DNA of 54,905 nt. It comes from Anaerococcus sp. (GTDB lineage Bacteria; Bacillota; Clostridia; Tissierellales; Peptoniphilaceae). A program made the position numbers and the translations under genes. A model generated the notes under the pieces. The model saw only the letters and a program-made list of their open reading frames with translations, made no database searches and was not told the DNA's origin. Each line of letters starts with the position of its first letter. Position 1 is the stretch's first letter. The stretch lies in the NCBI GenBank assembly GCA_022780515.1, contig JALEUV010000029.1:1-54905 (forward strand), given 5' to 3'. Shown in pieces: positions 9,227 to 16,859 of this stretch.

Positions 9227-11065
9227 ATGTTTAGGAATATGAGTGAAGAGCATAGACATAGGCTCTATGAGATAATTATAGTTAGTCTCCTTGCCCTATC
9301 TATCTTTCTTATGGGGCGTTTCTTCTTTCTGGGAGATCTCAGGAAGTGGGCCTTCCTCCTTATCTACCTCTATAGTGGTAGGGAGATTCTCTATAGGGCC
9401 TTTATGGGGATAGTCCGTAGGTCCTATATGGATGAGAATTTCCTTATGGCACTCGCTACCATAACTGCCTTTTTCCTAGGGGAATACTTTGAGGCTGTCG
9501 CCGTTATAATTTTTTATTCTTTTGGCGAGCTATTTGAGGATATGGCAACAGCGAAGTCCAGAGAGGAGATAGCCTCCCTAGTCGACCTAGTGCCAGAGAC
9601 AGCGAGTGTCATCCTCCCTGATGGCTCTATTGAAGAAAGGGATATCTATGATGTAGAAGCCGGCGATATCCTCCTAGTCCGCGAGGGCGAGAAGGTAGGT
9701 GTCGATGGAGAAGTTATTGAAGGAAAGGCCATGGTGGATGCCTCATCCATTACAGGAGAGAGCCTGGGAGTGATGGTAGGAGTGAGTGATGAGGTTCTCT
9801 CTTCGTCTATTGTGAGCCAGGGGATTATAAAGATTAGGGCTAGTAGGGACTATGATTCTTCCTATGCAGCGAAGATTATCGAGCTAATCGAGGATAGTGC
9901 ATCCTCCAAGTCCAAGTCTGAGAGGTTTGTATCACGCTTTGCCAGGGTCTATACTCCCATAGTGGTAGGTCTTGCCATCCTTATTGCAGTAATTCCTCCA
10001 GTCTTTATGGCTAAGCCCCTCAACTACTCCCTCTTTAGGGCTGCGACCTTCCTGGTCTTATCCTGTCCATGTGCCTTGGTCCTCTCAGTTCCCCTATCCT
10101 TTATAGCAGGCCTCGGCCAAGCTAGTCGTGAGGGGATCTTGATTAAGGGAAGTGAGTTTTTTGAAAAGCTTGATAAGGCTGATATCCTACTTCTTGATAA
10201 GACTGGAACTATAACCACTGGAGACTTTAAGGTTGGTAATATCCAAATCTATGAAGGCTTTGATAGGGAAGAAGTCCTCGACTATCTGGTGGCCCTTGAG
10301 TCCATGTCTTCCCATATTATAGGGAAGGCTATAGTAAGAGAGCTTGGTAGGGATATAAGGACTGATATCTTTAAGTCCTATGAAAATATCCTAGGCTCAG
10401 GCATGGTCGGTGTAACCTATGGAGGTAGCGAGGTCAAGGTCGGATCGCCTGCCTTTGTGGGGGCTGATGCATCTAGTAGTAAGACAGTCTTTATAAGTAT
10501 AGATGGAAGAGTCGCTGGAGAGGTCCTTATAGAAGATGAGATAAGGGCTAAGGCGAGTGAGACTATAGGAAGGCTCAAAGAAAGATTTAGAAATATTGCC
10601 ATAGTCTCAGGAGACCAAAGGGAAAATGTAGGTAAAATTGCAGAAAAACTTGGCATAGGTAAGTTCTATAGTGAGGTCAAGCCCCATGAGAAGCTTGCCA
10701 TCATGAGAGAGGCCAAGGCAGATGCCAAGGCCCTGGTCTTTGTTGGTGATGGGATAAATGATGGTCCAGTCCTCAAAAATTCTGATGTGGGTATATCCAT
10801 GGGAGAAACTTCTAGCGATATAGCCATAGATGCCAGTGATGTTTTGATAACTGGCAAAGACTTCTCAAAGCTTGCCACCCTCTTTGATATAGCAAGGCTA
10901 ACCAATAGGACAGTAAGGCAAAATATAACCTTCATCCTAGCAGTAAAGATTATTATCCTCATCCTAGGCCTTATGGGCTACGCCTCTATGTGGCTGTCTA
11001 TCTTTGGAGATGTGGGTGTATCTATAATATCCATCCTCTGGGCAAGGAGGATACTTAAGAAATAG
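9227..11065 (+). CDS. cadA: P1B-type heavy-metal-exporting ATPase (Zn/Cd/Pb class)
   Basis: This is a membrane pump of 612 residues, shorter than typical CadA/ZntA because the N-terminal HMA domain is a separate gene just upstream. Visible features are the intramembrane metal site SCPCAL, the phosphorylation motif DKTGTITTG, the hinge GDGINDGPVL, the actuator TGES, and in the last helices K (VKIIIL) and D (FGDVGVSI). The CPC plus K...DxG set is the P1B-2 zinc/cadmium/lead signature. Two usual residues are changed: the SEHP loop reads SSHIIGKAI, lacking the proline, and the actuator reads TGESLGVMVG instead of TGESxPVxK. All catalytic residues are kept, so activity is likely. Repression by the ArsR protein and termination at 11061 make this a self-contained resistance operon. 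Confidence 0.92.
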   Translation: MFRNMSEEHRHRLYEIIIVSLLALSIFLMGRFFFLGDLRKWAFLLIYLYSGREILYRAFMGIVRRSYMDENFLMALATITAFFLGEYFEAVAVIIFYSFGELFEDMATAKSREEIASLVDLVPETASVILPDGSIEERDIYDVEAGDILLVREGEKVGVDGEVIEGKAMVDASSITGESLGVMVGVSDEVLSSSIVSQGIIKIRASRDYDSSYAAKIIELIEDSASSKSKSERFVSRFARVYTPIVVGLAILIAVIPPVFMAKPLNYSLFRAATFLVLSCPCALVLSVPLSFIAGLGQASREGILIKGSEFFEKLDKADILLLDKTGTITTGDFKVGNIQIYEGFDREEVLDYLVALESMSSHIIGKAIVRELGRDIRTDIFKSYENILGSGMVGVTYGGSEVKVGSPAFVGADASSSKTVFISIDGRVAGEVLIEDEIRAKASETIGRLKERFRNIAIVSGDQRENVGKIAEKLGIGKFYSEVKPHEKLAIMREAKADAKALVFVGDGINDGPVLKNSDVGISMGETSSDIAIDASDVLITGKDFSKLATLFDIARLTNRTVRQNITFILAVKIIILILGLMGYASMWLSIFGDVGVSIISILWARRILKK

Positions 11066-11085
11066 GGGTTCGCTCCTATTTTTTT
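11061..11085 (+). terminator. Rho-independent terminator of the metal operon
   Basis: The stem AATAGGGG/CTCCTATT (8 pairs with one G-U) is closed by a TTCG tetraloop and followed by a T-run. The ATPase stop codon lies inside the 5' arm. Confidence 0.9.
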
Positions 11086-11471
11086 ATTGTGGATTTTATA
11101 AAATTGTAGGTTTGGTCAAAGAGATATAATCTTTTTTCTTCGTTGGTGAAGTTGTGGGCTGTATCCTTTATTTCAATATATCTCGCTTGGGGAAAGGCAT
11201 TTTGGAGCTCTTCTACATCTGCCTTTTTATTACCTTGTCCTTTTCTCCCCTGTAGCAGAAAAATCAAACCTCAGAATCAAGACTCCCCCCTAGTAAGGTA
11301 CTTGGATTCTTGGATGGACATATAATTAATCCCATTCCTATCATCCAAGAGGCCATGGAAGAAGATTAGCACAGGATATTTTTTCCCTTCATCAAAGTCA
11401 TCAGGAGCATTTAATACTCCCCTCAAGACATGGTCATTTGCTTTAATAATTTCCTTATAAATATATTTCAT
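11076..11471 (-). pseudogene. Alpha/beta-hydrolase remnant (middle deleted)
   Basis: Two minus-strand pieces belong to one alpha/beta-hydrolase fold protein. The first (11471-11277) has an intact start after AAGGAG and the N-terminal core KYPVLIFFHGLLDDRNGINY. The second (11267-11076) has the C-terminal core with the catalytic-histidine region (AFPQARYIEIKDTAHNFTNEEKR). Between them the reading frame changes and about half of a normal ~250-residue enzyme is absent, including the GxSxG nucleophile elbow. An internal deletion with a frameshift has inactivated it. The ancestral substrate cannot be told. Confidence 0.85.
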
Positions 11472-11505
11472 AAAAACTCCTTAGGGAATTTATACCCCAA
11501 GGAGT
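11472..11505 (-). terminator. Terminator of the PTS operon, overlapping a ribosome site
   Basis: On the minus strand ACTCCTTGGGG and CCCTAAGGAGT form a stem of 10-11 pairs followed by TTTTT. The 3' arm contains AAGGAG, which is also the ribosome-binding site of the hydrolase remnant whose ATG begins directly after the T-run. Confidence 0.8.
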
Positions 11506-11542
11506 TAATAATCATTAGACATATATAAGATTAATATAAATC

Positions 11543-13120
11543 TTATTTATTCATTTCCTTTTCAACAGATTGTTTTACTTCCTCTACTCCTAATCCTATA
11601 ATTATTTGAATATTATCTCCTGATTCGACAATTCCTTTAGAAGGATATTTTTCAAGAATATCTTTATTAACTTTACTAGGATCTTCAACACAAATTCTAA
11701 GTCTAGTATAACAGTTCTCTAAGGACTTTATATTTTCTTTGCCACCAAGACCATCTACTATAATATAGGCATCAGATTTATCATCACTTTTATCTTCAGA
11801 TATATTATCTTTTGATACTTTCTTTCCTTTTCTAGCATCTCTTTTTCTTTTTGCTTCTTCCATCTCTTCTTCTGTTGGCATTTTCCTACCTATAGTGTTC
11901 AGATCAAGCTTTTCAATTATAAATTTAAATACCGAATACTCAATAAATGTTAAAATAACAAATATTATCGGTATTAGCCATTGCCTTCCCATCTCTATAG
12001 GTACTGCCAAAGAATAGAGTAATGTTGTAATTACTGTTTCAACCATAACTCTTAACCCAAGTATAGATGATAGAAGCATTCCAAACCCATATATAATAGC
12101 ATGAGCAATCCACAATATAGGTGATCCGAATAAAAATAGGAATTCTATAGGTTCAGTAATACCTGCTAGTAGTGAAGCGGCTACAGCCGGATATACCATA
12201 GCTTTTACTTTTTCTTTATTTTCTTTTCTGGATGTTTTAATTAAAGCTAAAGCAATTCCGATAGGTAATGCAGTGTAACCAAAATTCACTATAGATCCAA
12301 TCGAAGGATCAATAGAAGATATTTTATCTAAATTTGCCAACTCAGCATACCGGATATTATTTGCCCCATAAAAAGTTTGTCCATTTATTACTGCCTGACC
12401 ACCAATTGGCGAGTATCCCATAGGTACCCAAAGCAAATGGTGAAGACCTAATGGTAAAGCTAGTCTGTTAACAAATCCGTATACAAAAAATCCTACAGGA
12501 CCTGAATTTGCTATCCAAATCATAAGTCTATTCAATACTATATTAAATATTGGCCAAATGTATGTAACTCCTATAGCTAAAATACTAGTAACTATAATCA
12601 TTATGAAGAAAGCAAAATTTGCACCTTCATAAATAGATAAGTATTTAGGAAACTTAACATCTTTACACTTATTTAACACAAATCCACTTATACAGCCTAT
12701 CAAAATCCCTAAAAATACACCCATATCGGTTACTTGTACTCCTAGAACCATACCTTGACCGCTACCAGATAATCCAAATTCTCCTTCTTGAGCTAAGCTT
12801 TCAGTATGGGCTAGCCAAAAATTATTAGCTTGTAAAAAGATTAAGAATGATATAATTGAAATGACAGCTGCCGCAGTTTTCTTATCAGGTACAAGGGCAA
12901 CCGCAATTCCGATACAAAATACCACCGAAAGATTACTTATCATCCCTCCTACTAGAACCTTATTTAAAAAATCACCAAATGATTTTATTATATCAGGCAT
13001 AAAATCTATCTTTAGAACAGCACTTATAGCAATCAAAATTCCTGCAACAGCCATAAACATTACTGGTTGAATTATGGCATGAGAGAACTTTTGCATTGAA
13101 TTATATAATTTATCTTTCAT
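11543..13120 (-). CDS. PTS sugar transporter, EIICB (glucose/alpha-glucoside family)
   Basis: This 525-residue permease takes up and phosphorylates a sugar. Residues 1 to about 415 are an EIIC domain of the glucose superfamily with about ten membrane segments and the substrate-region motifs GLHHLLWVP and GITEPIEFLFLF. A charged linker (KRKRDARKGKK) leads to a C-terminal EIIB domain whose phosphorylated cysteine is in NCYTRLRI. No EIIA is fused; the EIIA gene at 16246 probably supplies it. It is the third gene of a minus-strand operon after a GH4 glycosidase and a ChbG-like deacetylase, with a 14-base gap to the latter. The EIIC type and the alpha-type GH4 partner suggest an alpha-linked disaccharide. 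Confidence 0.9.
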   Translation of the reverse strand: MKDKLYNSMQKFSHAIIQPVMFMAVAGILIAISAVLKIDFMPDIIKSFGDFLNKVLVGGMISNLSVVFCIGIAVALVPDKKTAAAVISIISFLIFLQANNFWLAHTESLAQEGEFGLSGSGQGMVLGVQVTDMGVFLGILIGCISGFVLNKCKDVKFPKYLSIYEGANFAFFIMIIVTSILAIGVTYIWPIFNIVLNRLMIWIANSGPVGFFVYGFVNRLALPLGLHHLLWVPMGYSPIGGQAVINGQTFYGANNIRYAELANLDKISSIDPSIGSIVNFGYTALPIGIALALIKTSRKENKEKVKAMVYPAVAASLLAGITEPIEFLFLFGSPILWIAHAIIYGFGMLLSSILGLRVMVETVITTLLYSLAVPIEMGRQWLIPIIFVILTFIEYSVFKFIIEKLDLNTIGRKMPTEEEMEEAKRKRDARKGKKVSKDNISEDKSDDKSDAYIIVDGLGGKENIKSLENCYTRLRICVEDPSKVNKDILEKYPSKGIVESGDNIQIIIGLGVEEVKQSVEKEMNK

Positions 13121-13134
13121 ATTTAACCTCTGTC

Positions 13135-13890
13135 TTAAATATCTTTAAACGATACTAATTCTATATTATTTTCATTGAGTATTGTCTTTAACTTTTTATT
13201 TTTTAGCTCATGAAGAGTTACAGCTCTATCTACGTTTAGTGATGAATTATTTAATATAAAATAATCAACATAGCCTGGATGACACATTATTTCAATTGAA
13301 TCATAAGTTTTACAGTCCTTTATCAATAAATTAGTATCCATAGCTTTCCATATACCTTTTACTCTTCCAATAGTATCAAAATAACCTATTAGTTTATCGG
13401 TAGATTTATAATCTTGAGAAAAATTAAAATTATTTCTAATAGGTAGATTGTATTCTTTAGCCAATTTTAAAAATACATCCTTTATTTGTCCTACAGAATT
13501 TATATGGTGATGACTATCAAGGTGGGTAGGTTTAATTCCGTAATCTAAAGCCTTATCAATTTGTGTTTTCCATTCCCTATAAACTTCATCCAAATCAATT
13601 TTATCTAAATTTTCTTCTGACTCATAGAATGATAAATATCTAAATTTTCCATTTTCATCTACTATTGTCTTTAAGTCTTTATTTATAGGATACCAAAAAG
13701 TTAAGTTCAGATGAATTCCTATCCCCAATCCAGGATTTTCTTTTGCTAAAGTAACTGCTTCTTCAAATCCCGGAGTATTAGTCATTAAGGTTGTAGAAGT
13801 CAAAAGTCCTTCGTTATAAGCCTCTACTACTCCCTTATTGACACCACTACATATACCGAAATCATCGGCGTTAATTACTAATTTGCCCAT
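13135..13890 (-). CDS. chbG: ChbG/YdjC-family carbohydrate deacetylase
   Basis: This 251-residue member of the ChbG/YdjC/HpnK family uses a metal to remove acetyl groups from N-acetylated sugars; in E. coli ChbG deacetylates chitobiose phosphates. The metal-binding Asp pair is in NADDFGIC near the N-terminus, the first histidine in GIGIHLNLTF, and the second histidine cluster in THLDSHHHIN near residue 125. It lies 15 bases after the GH4 gene and 14 before EIICB, so all three form one transcript. Its presence implies that the imported sugar carries an N-acetyl group that must be removed before hydrolysis. This is inferred from context. Confidence 0.88.
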   Translation of the reverse strand: MGKLVINADDFGICSGVNKGVVEAYNEGLLTSTTLMTNTPGFEEAVTLAKENPGLGIGIHLNLTFWYPINKDLKTIVDENGKFRYLSFYESEENLDKIDLDEVYREWKTQIDKALDYGIKPTHLDSHHHINSVGQIKDVFLKLAKEYNLPIRNNFNFSQDYKSTDKLIGYFDTIGRVKGIWKAMDTNLLIKDCKTYDSIEIMCHPGYVDYFILNNSSLNVDRAVTLHELKNKKLKTILNENNIELVSFKDI

Positions 13891-13905
13891 TATGAATCAC
13901 CTTTC

Positions 13906-15216
13906 CTATTTTAATTCAACCCAGTAATCACCATTCGCTTCTATCATCTCATCTAATACTTTCTTGGCTACATCTGCATTAGGTACAGTTTGATTTAAAG
14001 TGAATGCTTCAAGAGCTTTTTGATATGAATTTTCAAAATGGGCATCTACTAAAAGTTTTTCAGCAGCTACCTGAGCTTCCATTAAACCTTTGTGGAAATC
14101 TGGAATGTTGTAACCTAGTCTTATAGGTTCGACCCCTTTAGCATTTACGTGGCAAGGAACTTCTACAGTTGCGTCAAACCTAACATTTGGAATTGCACCT
14201 CTATTAGGAACAATAAGCATAAATCTATCATTCTTGTTATAAAGAATTGATGTAGCAATATCAACTATATATTGTCCATGACTATCACTTTGATAGTCGA
14301 TACTTTCTAAATTAGGGTTTTCTTTGATCTGCTTAACAGTTTCTTTTATTTTCTTAAGTCTACTATCCATGATAGTATTTGCTCTTGTATAATTTATATC
14401 TGATTGTTCAACCATCATATTAGGATACAAATAATATTCTAAATAATTATTCGGAATATTTGTTGGGAAATTTTTAGCTAGTTTAGTCATATTTTCATAG
14501 GTCACCTTCCAGCTCTCTTCATATCCTTCTGTATCTAGACCTTCATTAATTATTTTTTCTATAATATCAGGCATGATATCTTTACCAGCTTCTGTATCAT
14601 AAATAGATTTATACCAACCAAAATGATTTAAACCATAATAATCTACAATCCAATTTGATCTATCGTATCCGAATGATTTGCTTACAATTTCTTCAATACC
14701 TATAGTCATATCACAAGCATTAACAATTTTCATGTTAGGATAAGCTCTTCTTACTGATTCAGAAACTATGCTCTCAGGATTGGTATAATTCAATATCCAA
14801 GCATCTGGAGCATACTTTTCAATATAGCTTACTAATTCTAAAAAACCTTTCATAGAACGCAATCCATATGCAAAGCCACCTAATCCACAAGTTTCTTGAC
14901 CTACAAGTCCATATTTTAGAGGTATCTTCTCATCTAATTCCCTCATTTTCATTTGTCCAGCTCTAATTTGAGAAAATACAAAGTCTATTCCTTTAAAAGC
15001 AACTTCCGGATCTTCAGTTCTTACCATCTTTACATCGTAATTTCCTTTTTCTAATATAAAATTAATAATAACTTCCATGTCTTGATTTCTTTCAGAATCG
15101 TTATCATATAACCTTATTTCTTCAACATTAATCTCTTTACTATTTAAGAGTGTTAGTAGCATACCTGGTGTATATCCACTTCCTGCTCCTGCAATTGCTA
15201 CTTTAATTGGTTTCAT
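13906..15216 (-). CDS. GH4 6-phospho-alpha-glucosidase
   Basis: This 436-residue glycoside hydrolase family 4 enzyme uses NAD+ and a divalent metal to split phosphorylated disaccharides in the cytoplasm. An N-terminal Rossmann fold (VAIAGAGSGYTPGMLL) is followed by LKYGLVGQETCGLGG. The metal-binding cysteine and histidine are in NACDMTIGIEE and GLNHFGW. The C-D-M sequence is the alpha-glucosidase (GlvA/MalH) version; beta-specific members have C-N-V there. GlvA itself has CDMP, so the threonine is a small departure. Length and the end motif NDYWVEL-like (ANGDYWVELK) match GlvA. It is the first gene of the minus-strand operon, with AAGGAGG ahead of its ATG. Confidence 0.9.
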   Translation of the reverse strand: MKPIKVAIAGAGSGYTPGMLLTLLNSKEINVEEIRLYDNDSERNQDMEVIINFILEKGNYDVKMVRTEDPEVAFKGIDFVFSQIRAGQMKMRELDEKIPLKYGLVGQETCGLGGFAYGLRSMKGFLELVSYIEKYAPDAWILNYTNPESIVSESVRRAYPNMKIVNACDMTIGIEEIVSKSFGYDRSNWIVDYYGLNHFGWYKSIYDTEAGKDIMPDIIEKIINEGLDTEGYEESWKVTYENMTKLAKNFPTNIPNNYLEYYLYPNMMVEQSDINYTRANTIMDSRLKKIKETVKQIKENPNLESIDYQSDSHGQYIVDIATSILYNKNDRFMLIVPNRGAIPNVRFDATVEVPCHVNAKGVEPIRLGYNIPDFHKGLMEAQVAAEKLLVDAHFENSYQKALEAFTLNQTVPNADVAKKVLDEMIEANGDYWVELK

Positions 15217-15257
15217 AAATCCTCCTTAGTTAAATAAAATGTTTTTCTTTAATTTTT

Positions 15258-15285
15258 ATATTATCAATTCCGTCAAAAATGTCAA
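15258..15285 (-). promoter_or_regulatory. Promoter of the GH4-chbG-EIICB operon
   Basis: On the minus strand TTGACA (15285-15280) and TAATAT (15263-15258) are 16 bases apart, about 42 bases before the GH4 start. Confidence 0.75.
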
Positions 15286-15341
15286 TTTTTCAACGTTTAT
15301 AGACATAGTTTTCCATTTTTGATTACTAAACGTATTCCTTA

Positions 15342-15355
15342 TGAAATTTTTTTCA
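15342..15355. promoter_or_regulatory. Inverted repeat TGAAA-TTTT-TTTCA, candidate RpiR site
   Basis: It lies between the divergent GH4 and RpiR promoters. RpiR-family operators often have this kind of TGAAA/TTTCA arm. The sequence is AT-rich, so chance is possible. Confidence 0.35.
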
Positions 15356-15452
15356 ATTTTATAATCATATTTGTGGTATCTAATTTTTATGATATTATAA
15401 TATATATGTGGTAAATGTTATTATATATTTATATGAATGTCAGAGGTGAATT

Positions 15453-16214
15453 ATGAATATAATTAATTACTTCGCAACAGTTAATAGAGATAAACTTTCT
15501 GATTACGATAAGGAAATCGTTAATCTGCTAGCAGATAATATAGATGAAATAGAATTTTTAACAATCAATGAGCTAGCACAGATAACTTATACTTCAACTT
15601 CTACCCTTTTTAGAATTGTTAAAAAATTAGGTTTTGATAGTTTTTCGGATTTTAAATACGCTATCAAAAATAGCCTTGATGATTATAATAAATATAATCC
15701 TAAAAAGAATAATTTTTTCTTAAGCAAGGTATTTGATTCACTTGAAAAAACTGATGTATTAATAGATGAATATATAACAAATGCTGCAAAAGCCATATCT
15801 GACTCTAATATTCTCTATATATATGGAACTGGTTGGAAGCAACTTAGAGAATTGGATTTATTTGCTACAGACCTAAACTTATACAATATTAAATTTGAGC
15901 ATATAAGGTCTAAGGATGAATTTGATAGAATTAACAAGTATAAAAGAACAATAATCATGATCGTTTCGTTGAGTGGAAATATAGAGAATTTGTATGATAA
16001 ACTAATTCGATTAAAGAAAAAAGGTGTCAGAATTGTAGGTGTTTCTTCTGAATCAAATAATCTACTTAATGACATAGCTGATTTTAAATTGCAATACAGT
16101 AGCTCAGATATTGACGATAAAATTTTACATTGGCAAACTATTACACTTAGTTATATTTTAGATAGGTTGAAATATGAAATAGCTTCATTAGTAAATAGTG
16201 GTAAAGATAAATAA
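15453..16214 (+). CDS. RpiR-family transcriptional regulator
   Basis: This 253-residue regulator has an N-terminal HTH_6 domain (FLTINELAQITYTSTSTLFRIVKKLGFDSFSDFK) and a C-terminal SIS phosphosugar-binding domain (ILYIYGTGWKQLRELDL...TIIMIVSLSGNIENLYDKL...VRIVGVSSESNNLL). It is divergent from the GH4 operon, with a TATAAT -10 box at 15396, and is followed 31 bases later by the EIIA gene. It most likely controls both transcripts in response to the phosphorylated disaccharide or an amino-sugar phosphate. The SIS domain keeps the glycine/serine loop, so ligand binding is plausible. Confidence 0.9.
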   Translation: MNIINYFATVNRDKLSDYDKEIVNLLADNIDEIEFLTINELAQITYTSTSTLFRIVKKLGFDSFSDFKYAIKNSLDDYNKYNPKKNNFFLSKVFDSLEKTDVLIDEYITNAAKAISDSNILYIYGTGWKQLRELDLFATDLNLYNIKFEHIRSKDEFDRINKYKRTIIMIVSLSGNIENLYDKLIRLKKKGVRIVGVSSESNNLLNDIADFKLQYSSSDIDDKILHWQTITLSYILDRLKYEIASLVNSGKDK

Positions 16215-16245
16215 TAATTTTATAGAATTTAAAGGAGATAAGTTT

Positions 16246-16728
16246 ATGTTTAAAAATTTATTTAAAAAAGAAAAAATTGAATCTTTTAAGAATTTCGTTG
16301 AGGGTAATCTTGTTTATATAGAGAATGTTTCTGATGAAGTTTTTTCTCAAAAAATGATAGGTGATGGTTATGCTATTAAACCTACAGATTCCAATGTTTA
16401 TGCACCTATGTCCGGTAAGGTAACTTCCTTATTTCCAACAGGTCATGCAATTGGTCTAACTCTTAATAATGGCCTAGATATTATGTTGCACTTAGGGATT
16501 GATACAGTTGAATTAGAGGGTAAAGGTTTCGAAATAATGGTAAAAGAGGGGCAAGTTGTTAAACAAGGTGATATTTTAATAAAAGCTGATTGGGATTATA
16601 TTTCTAAAAGTGGTTATGATACTGTTTCTATATTAGTATTTCCTAACGGAGAAAAGATAGATCTAAGAAAAAAAGAAGGAGAGCATGTAAGTTCATTAGA
16701 AGAGAATGTAATCGAAATAATAAAATAA
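16246..16728 (+). CDS. PTS EIIA component, glucose (Crr) type
   Basis: This 160-residue soluble phosphocarrier accepts phosphate from HPr on the histidine in IMLHLGIDTVELEGKGF and passes it to EIIB. The usual EIIA-Glc blocks are present: YAPMSGKVTSLF, then VKQGDILIKADWDYI. I chose ATG 16246, six bases after AAAGGAGATAAG; longer in-frame starts would run into the RpiR stop. It forms a two-gene operon with the RpiR regulator and faces away from the EIICB operon, so one transporter is split over two transcripts. It may also serve other glucose-family permeases lacking their own EIIA. Confidence 0.9.
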   Translation: MFKNLFKKEKIESFKNFVEGNLVYIENVSDEVFSQKMIGDGYAIKPTDSNVYAPMSGKVTSLFPTGHAIGLTLNNGLDIMLHLGIDTVELEGKGFEIMVKEGQVVKQGDILIKADWDYISKSGYDTVSILVFPNGEKIDLRKKEGEHVSSLEENVIEIIK

Positions 16729-16771
16729 TAGGTATCCAGTTACAATAAATTACAACTAAATAATATATTTT

Positions 16772-16799
16772 AAAATCACCTACTATAGAGTTGATTTTT
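16772..16799 (+). terminator. Weak terminator after EIIA
   Basis: AAAATCA and TGATTTT pair across an imperfect 13-base loop and end in T's, 44 bases past the EIIA stop. The stem is AT-rich, so this is a weak call. Confidence 0.45.
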
Positions 16800-16803
16800 G
16801 GTT

Positions 16804-16837
16804 AAAAAATCCCTCCTTAGCTTGTGGCCAAAGAGGG
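16804..16837 (-). terminator. Terminator of the feo operon
   Basis: On the minus strand CCCTCTTTGGC and GCTAAGGAGGG form an 11-pair stem (two G-U) with loop CACAA, then ATTTTTT. Confidence 0.85.
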
Positions 16838-16859
16838 TTTTGGGGAGGTCTAAATACTT

